A stretch of 64,000 nucleotides of DNA from Ascidiaceihabitans sp029251465 (GTDB lineage: Bacteria; Pseudomonadota; Alphaproteobacteria; Rhodobacterales; Rhodobacteraceae). A model generated the notes under the pieces. It saw only the letters and a list, made by a program, of their open reading frames with translations, ran no database searches and was not told the origin of the DNA. The stretch covers positions 4,030,001 to 4,094,000 of the forward strand of contig NZ_CP170633.1 of NCBI RefSeq assembly GCF_042932805.1, in the 5' to 3' direction. The translations under genes were made by a program, and so were the position numbers. Positions 58,418 to 64,000 of the stretch are shown piece by piece (the first letter of the stretch is position 1; the number at the start of each line of letters is the position of its first letter).

Positions 58418-59278
58418 ATGACGACCGTTAATCAGCCCTTACTTTTTGAAATGATCCGGTCATTCACGACATTGGCGCGGACATTAAATTTGTCGCATGC
58501 AGTCGAAGAATTAAAGAGCACGCGCCAAACTGTACGCCGCCATATTGAGGCGCTGGAATCTGCAATGGGCGCGCCTTTGTTCGAAGTCAAAGACCGGCGC
58601 TATCAATTGACCCATGCGGGCGAACAAATGCTGCCTTCCGCGCAGTCTATTCAGGCACAAGGCCGGCTGTTTCTGCGCGGTGATCTGGGCGAAGTCGACG
58701 GCATGATGCGCATGGCTTATCAGGACGGCGAAGGTTGGTATTTTTACATTCAAAAGCAAAAGATTAGCAGCGTTTGGGATTGTGGTTCAGGTCTGCTTCC
58801 TGCGGCGGTTCAGGCGTGGGCTGCGTCCAAAGGTGAGCTGGAAAGCGACGCGATGAATGTCGTGCGCCCCTTTGTGTTGGTGTACCGCGACACGCCCGCT
58901 GGCTGGTTGTGCAGTGAAGTGGGTGAAAATTCATTCTTTCGCAAGTGGTGGGGCCGGACCGAAGCGTTATCAAGCGTTGGTCGCCCATTGGACCAATTCC
59001 CTGGCGGACCAGAAGTCGCAGCGATCATGAAATTGCCATTTGTTGAGGTGCAAACCACCAAAGGCATTCGTCTTGATCAGGTCGCAACCTTGCTGCCACG
59101 GGGCGAAGATAGTGCCCCAACGACAATCGTTTTTAACCGACTTCTTATGGCCGCACGACTGCCCGATGGTAGCGACGTTCTGGTTGTAGTGGTTGATAGG
59201 GCTAATCAACTTATGATTGCCGACCTGGACAGCGCAATTTTAGAACGGATACCGGATGATGTAGTGCTAGAATTTTGA
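58418..59278 (+). CDS. LysR-type HTH protein with an unrecognised C-terminal domain
   Basis: A 286-residue protein. Residues about 5-75 match a LysR-type winged helix-turn-helix (FTTLARTLNLSHAVEELKSTRQTVRRHIEALESAMGAPLFEV with YQLTHAGEQML). The rest does not show the periplasmic-binding-like effector domain expected of LysR: it has aromatic-rich segments such as GEGWYFYIQKQ, SSVWDCGSG and FFRKWWGRTEALSS and ends in VLVVVVDRANQLMIADLD. The HTH helices could therefore be joined to a different sensor fold. A TTG nine bases upstream is an alternative start. The promoter side carries the palindrome AAGAGCTCTT (58401-58410). The GNAT-like gene follows after 80 bases. Confidence 0.65.
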   Translation: MTTVNQPLLFEMIRSFTTLARTLNLSHAVEELKSTRQTVRRHIEALESAMGAPLFEVKDRRYQLTHAGEQMLPSAQSIQAQGRLFLRGDLGEVDGMMRMAYQDGEGWYFYIQKQKISSVWDCGSGLLPAAVQAWAASKGELESDAMNVVRPFVLVYRDTPAGWLCSEVGENSFFRKWWGRTEALSSVGRPLDQFPGGPEVAAIMKLPFVEVQTTKGIRLDQVATLLPRGEDSAPTTIVFNRLLMAARLPDGSDVLVVVVDRANQLMIADLDSAILERIPDDVVLEF

Positions 59279-59325
59279 TCTGATTAACCAATTTCTGAGT
59301 GTTTCCCGCCCAAGTGCGCTACACT

Positions 59326-59350
59326 CCCTAGTGAAGTAAACTCACTAGGG
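59326..59350 (+). promoter_or_regulatory. Perfect inverted repeat at the ribosome site of the GNAT-like gene
   Basis: CCCTAGTGA, seven bases, then TCACTAGGG; the last arm contains the GGG of the ribosome site (AGGGGC), with the ATG seven bases further on. It could be an operator or an RNA hairpin that hides the ribosome site. Confidence 0.6.
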
Positions 59351-59357
59351 GCAGAAA

Positions 59358-60074
59358 ATGACTTTTCAACACATCCATAATAGCGACCAGTTTGTTAACT
59401 CAGTTACTAAGTTATTGAATACACACGGTGTGTATCTGACCGTTGGGTATGATTTTAGCGTTTATCGCGACATCCTGAAAAAGTCTTTTCCAGATCGTAA
59501 AATAGGGACGCCGTTTGATTGTGATTCGCACGATCTGGACGACGGAAGCGCTTTTTGGATCATTGGCCACTCCCAAGATGGTACAATTGTACACACTCAG
59601 GCCATGCGTATGCTAAAAATGGGCCCGCGTAATCTCGCTGATTTTCTGACGTTGCGGTTTCACGAATTTGCACCGGCAGGCGTGGAATTGGACATGACGC
59701 GCAGCAGCTATCGTGCCGGTCCCGGTGCCAAACGGATGGATGGTCGGATCGCCTATCACGGTGAATATTGGATCGGTGGTGCGCCGGGTCAATTCCGTGG
59801 CACCGGCCTGTCGTGTATCCTTAGCCGCTATGCGTTGTGGCAGGCGATGGAACATTGGGACCCTGATCACATCATCGGATTTATCGCGCAAACCAATGCA
59901 TTTAAAGGGTTTGTGGAGCGCACAGGCATGATGCATACCGAACCAAATGCGGTCATGATGTGCCCCAAGGGCAGTGACAAAGTGATCAACGGATTTTTGT
60001 CGTACCTGCACCGTGAAGATTTGCCTTACTTGCTGGACATCCCACTACAGGCGGCTTTGCTTGAGGCAGCCTAA
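59358..60074 (+). CDS. GNAT-like acyltransferase of unknown function
   Basis: A 238-residue protein not assigned to a named family. The C-terminal half looks like a GNAT fold: EYWIGGAPGQFRGTGLSCILSRYALW resembles the acyl-CoA-binding motif (R-G-T-G), followed by WDPDHIIGFIAQTNAFKGFVERTGMMHTEP, which resembles the end of the fold. The N-terminal part includes GTPFDCDSHDLDDGSAFWIIG. It lacks the ESSR-type pattern and invariant arginine/tryptophan set of LuxI. A 9-bp perfect inverted repeat overlaps its ribosome site. It follows the LysR-type gene on the same strand and ends at a strong terminator. Confidence 0.6.
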   Translation: MTFQHIHNSDQFVNSVTKLLNTHGVYLTVGYDFSVYRDILKKSFPDRKIGTPFDCDSHDLDDGSAFWIIGHSQDGTIVHTQAMRMLKMGPRNLADFLTLRFHEFAPAGVELDMTRSSYRAGPGAKRMDGRIAYHGEYWIGGAPGQFRGTGLSCILSRYALWQAMEHWDPDHIIGFIAQTNAFKGFVERTGMMHTEPNAVMMCPKGSDKVINGFLSYLHREDLPYLLDIPLQAALLEAA

Positions 60075-60089
60075 ATCGCAAACTGTTAG

Positions 60090-60134
60090 AAACAAAGAGT
60101 GCGGCAATCAGATTTGATGCCGCACTCTTTGTTT
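60090..60134. terminator. Bidirectional terminator between the GNAT-like gene and pckA
   Basis: A perfect 17-bp stem with arms 60090-60106 and 60118-60134 (ends AAACAAAGAG and CTCTTTGTTT) and an 11-base loop. The ends are T-rich on both strands, suiting the two convergent genes. Confidence 0.92.
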
Positions 60135-60151
60135 GTCGTTTTGGTGCCTGA

Positions 60152-61750
60152 TCAGCCGATTGCAGCAGATTTCACGTCATCATCAATGTGCGGCAAATAC
60201 TGTTTAAAGTTATCTGAAAACATCCCGATCAGTTTTGTGGCTTGGCGATCGTAGGATTCAGGATTGTCCCACGTGCGGCGCGGATCGAGCAGAATATCTG
60301 CCACGCCGTTAACCGAGACTGGCACGTCAAATCCAAAGTTCGGATCCTTGCGGAATTCGGCACCGGCCAACGACCCGTCCAGAGCAGATGTCAGCAGTGC
60401 ACGCGTGGCACGGATCGGCATGCGCGAACCCGTCCCATAGGCACCACCGGTCCACCCTGTGTTAACCAACCAGCAGGTCGCGCCATGCTGGGCGATTTTT
60501 TCGCGCAACAGGTTGCCGTAGACTTCTGGGCGACGGGGCATGAACGGCGCACCAAAGCAGGTTGAAAACGTCGGCTCTGGTTCGGTCACGCCGCGCTCTG
60601 TGCCGGCAACCTTGGACGTAAAGCCGGACAAGAAATGGTACATCGCCTGTGCAGGTGTCAGACGCGCGATAGGGGGCAGAACACCAAACGCATCACAGGT
60701 CAGCATGATGATGTTCTTGGGGTGGCCACCTTGCGCATTTGCGCTCGCGTTCGAGATATAGTGCAGCGGATAGGCGCAACGCATGTTCGCCGTCAGGCTG
60801 TCATCGTCGAAATCCAGCTCTTTGGTTTCTTCGTCGTAAACCATGTTTTCGATCACGGTGCCGAATTTCTCGGTCGTTGCGTAAATCTCTGGCTCGGCTT
60901 CGGCGCTGAGGTTGATGGTCTTGGCGTAGCAACCACCCTCAAAATTGAAGGTGCCGCGATCGGACCAGCCATGTTCATCGTCACCAATCAACGTGCGGGC
61001 AGGGTCAGCAGACAGCGTGGTTTTGCCGGTGCCGGACAGGCCAAAAAACACAGCCGTATCAACAGGGTTACCCGTCGCGTGGTTGGCCGAGCAGTGCATC
61101 GGCATGACGCCTTTTTCGGGCAGCAAGTAGTTCAACAGCGAGAAAACAGATTTCTTGTTTTCGCCAGCGTATTCCGTGCCACCGATCAGGATCAGCTTTT
61201 TGTCAAAGTTCATCGCGATGACGGTTTCGGACCGGCAATTGTGCTTGGTCGGATTGGCTTGGAAGCTCGGGCAGTTGATGACGGTGAAATCCGCAAAGAA
61301 ATCATCCAGGTCTTCACGCTCTGGGCGGCGCAGCATGTGGCGGATAAACAGGCCGTGCCATGCCATCTCTGTCACCATACGTACGTTAATCGAATAGGCG
61401 GGGTCAGAGCCGCCAACCAAATCCTGCACGTAATAGTCTTTGCCCTTCATGTGCTCCAGCATGTCGGCGTACAGCGCGTCAAACCCGGCTTCGGACATTT
61501 CGGCGTTGTTTTCCCACCAGATGGTATCAACAACACTGGCTGTCTTTACGACGTGCTTGTCCTTTGGGGACCGCCCTGTGAATTTTCCTGTGGTAACAAG
61601 GAACGCGCCACCTTTGCCCAGTGTGCCTTCGCCGCGCTTAAGGGCGGCTTCGATCAGCGCAGGCTCGATCTGGTTATAATAGACATTGCCCAGCCCTTTG
61701 ATGCCTTGATCTGCGAGCTGAAATTGCGGGTTTACCCGTCCAAATGTCAT
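60152..61750 (-). CDS. pckA: Phosphoenolpyruvate carboxykinase (ATP)
   Basis: A 532-residue gluconeogenic enzyme converting oxaloacetate and ATP to PEP, CO2 and ADP. Kinase-1a loop GLSGTGKTTLSADP, Mn ligand region FFADFTVINCPSF, GDDEHGWSDRGTFNFEGGCYAK and TGRSPKDKHVV identify the ATP-dependent class. AGGAG seven bases upstream supports the start at MTFGRVN; the longer frame has no ribosome site. Divergence from chvI-chvG is a conserved arrangement, and ChvI controls pckA in some relatives. Confidence 0.96.
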   Translation of the reverse strand: MTFGRVNPQFQLADQGIKGLGNVYYNQIEPALIEAALKRGEGTLGKGGAFLVTTGKFTGRSPKDKHVVKTASVVDTIWWENNAEMSEAGFDALYADMLEHMKGKDYYVQDLVGGSDPAYSINVRMVTEMAWHGLFIRHMLRRPEREDLDDFFADFTVINCPSFQANPTKHNCRSETVIAMNFDKKLILIGGTEYAGENKKSVFSLLNYLLPEKGVMPMHCSANHATGNPVDTAVFFGLSGTGKTTLSADPARTLIGDDEHGWSDRGTFNFEGGCYAKTINLSAEAEPEIYATTEKFGTVIENMVYDEETKELDFDDDSLTANMRCAYPLHYISNASANAQGGHPKNIIMLTCDAFGVLPPIARLTPAQAMYHFLSGFTSKVAGTERGVTEPEPTFSTCFGAPFMPRRPEVYGNLLREKIAQHGATCWLVNTGWTGGAYGTGSRMPIRATRALLTSALDGSLAGAEFRKDPNFGFDVPVSVNGVADILLDPRRTWDNPESYDRQATKLIGMFSDNFKQYLPHIDDDVKSAAIG

Positions 61751-62099
61751 ATGTCGTCTCCTGTTTCCGCCAGTCTCGATGCTGGGCGGATGATCAAAAT
61801 GAGGTGCAACACTGGTGTGGCCCTCGTGTGATGAGGGCGTCTTAGCATGGCGTCTCAAAGGATGAACAGGCAGCTTTGACGCAGTTAGCGCCACCAATTT
61901 GCACTTTGGCGGTTCGTCGCAGGCGAATTCATACCCGCCTGACGCGAAAGTGCGGCAATTTAGCCATTCCTAACCTGTTTGTGGCCTTAATGTGGCGTGC
62001 CTACAGACCGATTCGCACTTTTGGATTGATTCGACCGGCCAAAACGCAAAGAGTGACAGAAAAAAATAATGTGGCAGTAGCAGTACAAGGAAACAGGCA
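61751..62099. other. pckA-chvI divergent intergenic region
   Basis: 349 bases holding the two promoters. A GCCCTC-N7-GAGGGC hairpin (61820-61838) lies in the pckA leader side. The chvI end is A/T-rich with a ribosome site AAGGA eight bases before the ATG. No ORF or RNA gene is evident. Regulator sites cannot be named from sequence alone. Confidence 0.5.
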
Positions 62100-62801
62100 A
62101 TGAACAAGATTGCATTGGTAGACGACGACAGGAATATCCTGACGTCGGTTTCAATGACTCTCGAAGCCGAAGGTTTTGAAGTAGAGACATATAACGACGG
62201 ACAGGCAGCGCTTGACGCATTCAACAAGAAGTTGCCTGACATGGCCGTGCTGGACATTAAGATGCCACGCATGGACGGAATGGATTTGTTGCAGCGCTTG
62301 CGTCAAAAGACGACGATGCCTGTGATCTTCCTGACTTCTAAGGATGATGAAATTGACGAGGTTTTGGGCCTGCGTATGGGGGCCGATGACTACGTCAAAA
62401 AGCCGTTTTCCCAGCGCCTGCTGGTAGAACGCATTCGCGCGCTCTTGCGCCGTCAAGAAGCGCAAGCCGGTGAAATCGTTGCAGATAGCGAAGAAACTAA
62501 GGTCATGGAACGCGGCGAATTGCGGATGGATCCGCTGCGCCACGCGGTCAGCTGGAAGGGCAACGATGTGTCCCTGACAGTCACCGAATTCTTGCTGTTG
62601 CAGGCTTTGGCACAACGCCCGGGTTTCGTGAAATCGCGTGACCAGCTGATGGACGTTGCCTATGACGACCAAGTTTACGTTGATGACCGCACGATCGACA
62701 GCCACATCAAACGCTTGCGCAAAAAGATGCGTACGGCAGATGATGAATTCTCAGCGATTGAGACGCTGTACGGTATCGGTTACAGATACAACGAAGATTG
62801 A
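62100..62801 (+). CDS. chvI: Response regulator ChvI
   Basis: A 233-residue OmpR-type regulator. The receiver has DDD at residues 8-10, the phosphoacceptor in MAVLDIKMPRMDGMDLL (near 52) and FLTSKDDEIDE with ADDYVKKPF (Lys). The C-terminal winged helix ends RTIDSHIKRLRKKMR and GIGYRY. With ChvG it forms the ChvGI system that responds to acidity and envelope stress and in symbionts is essential for host interaction. The pair lies beside pckA as in other alphaproteobacteria. Confidence 0.95.
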   Translation: MNKIALVDDDRNILTSVSMTLEAEGFEVETYNDGQAALDAFNKKLPDMAVLDIKMPRMDGMDLLQRLRQKTTMPVIFLTSKDDEIDEVLGLRMGADDYVKKPFSQRLLVERIRALLRRQEAQAGEIVADSEETKVMERGELRMDPLRHAVSWKGNDVSLTVTEFLLLQALAQRPGFVKSRDQLMDVAYDDQVYVDDRTIDSHIKRLRKKMRTADDEFSAIETLYGIGYRYNED

Positions 62802-62842
62802 TAACGTAAGTGTAACCTCTGGCTTTGGCCGAAAGGACGTTT

Positions 62843-64000
62843 GTGCGGGACATGGCACCAACTCCATCGCGGGACGGTGATGTGGTTTTGGGCGACGATT
62901 GGGTCGCCCCGGACGCAACAGCACCTTCAGAAATGCGCGCTCGCCGTGAACGGCGGGGGCTATTTTCGTTGCGCGCTTCGGCTCTCACCCGCAAAATCAT
63001 CACCTTCAACCTGATTGCGTTGAACGTTTTGGTTGCGGGTATTCTTTACCTCAACTCTTCTCGTGACAGTCTGGCTGTACAGCGCGCCGTTTCACTGGTC
63101 AGCGAAGCAGAGCTGATCGCCGATGTCCTTGAGGCGCAATTGCCAACAGGTGCGCCAGTCAATTTGGCCACGGGCGATGGCATTGACGTTGATGCGTCTT
63201 TGGACGGCCTTGATCTGCGCAACGGGATCGAAGTTTTCATCTTTGACCCTACCGAAGCTTTGATCGCCAACACCAGCGGTAGCGTGGCCATTCCCGGCGC
63301 GGACCAACAAGCGGGTGGCGGCACCACGATTTTGACCGATGGTCTAAATTGGTTGTGGTCCAAAATTTCATCCCCCTTTACCAGCAAAACCGAAGAACAA
63401 ATTGCGCCGATCCAAGAACAATTGGCCGCACGTGTGGCGCTTAGCCTGACGGATGGTACGCAAATCGGTGATGCAAAAGATGCCAGCGGTGGCGCATTGT
63501 TTAGTGTCGTCACTCCGATCCGGCAGGGTTCTGTCGCGGTGGGTGCGGTGGCCGTGACCAGCGCCAGTGGCGAAATCGATACGCTGGTGCGGGGTGAACG
63601 CGAACGCATGCTGCAAATGTTCATCATTGCGACCCTTGTGTCCATTGGGCTCAGCCTCGTTTTGGCCTCAACCATTGCGAACCCGCTTTCTGATTTGGCC
63701 GCCGCAGCCGAATTGGGTCGCGATAAAAATGCACGCAAAGTGAACCCGGGGCGCATCCGTATTCCTGATTTGACGGCGCGCCCGGACGAGATTGGGCGCC
63801 TGAGCGGTGCGTTGCGTGGGATGATTGCCGCACTCTACAATCGTATCGACGGCAATGAACAATTCGCGGCTGATGTGGCGCATGAGATCAAGAATCCGCT
63901 AGCGTCTTTGCGTTCTGCCGTTGGCACGCTGCGGATGATCAAACGCGAGGATCAACGCAACAAACTGCTGGATGTGATTGATCACGATGTGCGTCGTTTG
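62843..64000 (+). CDS. chvG: Sensor histidine kinase ChvG, 3' truncated by the window
   Basis: The first 386 codons are present. A cytoplasmic N-terminus of about 50 residues is followed by a membrane helix (TRKIITFNLIALNVLVAGILYL), a periplasmic sensor region to about residue 255, a second helix (MFIIATLVSIGLSLVLASTIANPL), a HAMP-like linker and the start of the HisKA domain with FAADVAHEIKNPLASLRSAVGTL (phospho-His). I choose the GTG with AAGGA five bases upstream; an ATG nine bases later is possible. The kinase domain runs beyond the window. The gene lies 41 bases after chvI. Confidence 0.93.
   Translation, partial: MRDMAPTPSRDGDVVLGDDWVAPDATAPSEMRARRERRGLFSLRASALTRKIITFNLIALNVLVAGILYLNSSRDSLAVQRAVSLVSEAELIADVLEAQLPTGAPVNLATGDGIDVDASLDGLDLRNGIEVFIFDPTEALIANTSGSVAIPGADQQAGGGTTILTDGLNWLWSKISSPFTSKTEEQIAPIQEQLAARVALSLTDGTQIGDAKDASGGALFSVVTPIRQGSVAVGAVAVTSASGEIDTLVRGERERMLQMFIIATLVSIGLSLVLASTIANPLSDLAAAAELGRDKNARKVNPGRIRIPDLTARPDEIGRLSGALRGMIAALYNRIDGNEQFAADVAHEIKNPLASLRSAVGTLRMIKREDQRNKLLDVIDHDVRRL

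Noticed and set aside
59358..60074. LuxI-type homoserine lactone synthase
   Set aside because: The conserved LuxI residues (R-F-W near the N-terminus, ESSR-like region) are absent, while a GNAT-like R-G-T-G motif is present.
1..64000. tRNA, rRNA, CRISPR, prophage or insertion-sequence features
   Set aside because: No T-loop-like or rRNA-like segments outside genes, no regular direct-repeat arrays, and no transposase or integrase genes were seen.

Overview
The window is a stretch of chromosome from an alphaproteobacterium of the Rhodobacterales, most likely the Roseobacter group of the Rhodobacteraceae. The case for this is the gene content: mipZ, an F0 ATP synthase cluster (atpI-B-E-F2-F) without the F1 genes, three tandem peptide deformylase genes before fmt, bluB and cobC-cbiB, a methylsuccinyl-CoA dehydrogenase of the ethylmalonyl-CoA pathway, pckA divergent from chvI-chvG, and one CtrA-type box. 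GC looks moderate to high by eye (not computed). Almost everything is dense, ordinary core chromosome. I see no prophage, insertion sequence, CRISPR array, tRNA or rRNA.

Layout. 0-3 kb: the 3' part of a shikimate-kinase-type regulator (cut by the left edge), a 3-hydroxyacyl-CoA dehydrogenase C-domain protein, and a Tat-exported solute-binding protein. 3-9 kb: mipZ, a TPR sulfotransferase, rpmE and rplS, and a chemoreceptor coupled to a small exported protein. 9-16 kb: one long leftward operon, ffh - chorismate mutase - rpsP - bluB - a 47-residue membrane ORF - rimM - sulfotransferase - trmD - polysaccharide deacetylase - GNAT. This is the usual SRP/S16/RimM/TrmD operon interrupted by metabolic genes. 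16-24 kb: regulators and a transporter, the F0 cluster, a GntR regulator and a lipoprotein. 24-31 kb: smc, a lytic transglycosylase, cobC-cbiB and an orphan receiver domain behind a CtrA box. 31-42 kb: glutathionyl-hydroquinone reductase, a PatB-type lyase, def-def-def-fmt, an M20 hydrolase, a lysE-DUF3429-methyltransferase-rnhA-TRIC operon, and ispH. 42-52 kb: NYN nuclease, folK, rpoZ, rsh, DUF2062, pdxJ, acpS, lepB, rnc, era, DUF1491 and recO, all rightward after the NYN gene. 52-60 kb: a leftward SRPBCC-YciI-ECF sigma-TetR-META cassette, mcd, a TauE-type permease, and an XRE / LysR-type HTH / GNAT-like locus. 60-64 kb: pckA, chvI and the first part of chvG (cut by the right edge).

Functional threads. 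Translation and co-translational processing are heavily represented (ffh, rpsP, rplS, rpmE, rimM, trmD, def, fmt, rnc, era, lepB). Cobalamin synthesis appears at two places (bluB, and cobC-cbiB), which fits an organism using the B12-dependent ethylmalonyl-CoA pathway (mcd). Stringent response (rpoZ-rsh), ChvGI signalling next to pckA, and CtrA input are the main regulatory links.

Less ordinary items: a family of short intergenic hairpins, starting GTAAGG, whose stems change by compensatory substitution and which occur singly and as inverted pairs (REPIN-like); a third deformylase paralogue that has lost a metal ligand and the catalytic glutamate; two very short membrane ORFs; and a three-gene regulator/acyltransferase locus with a palindrome near each of its three starts.
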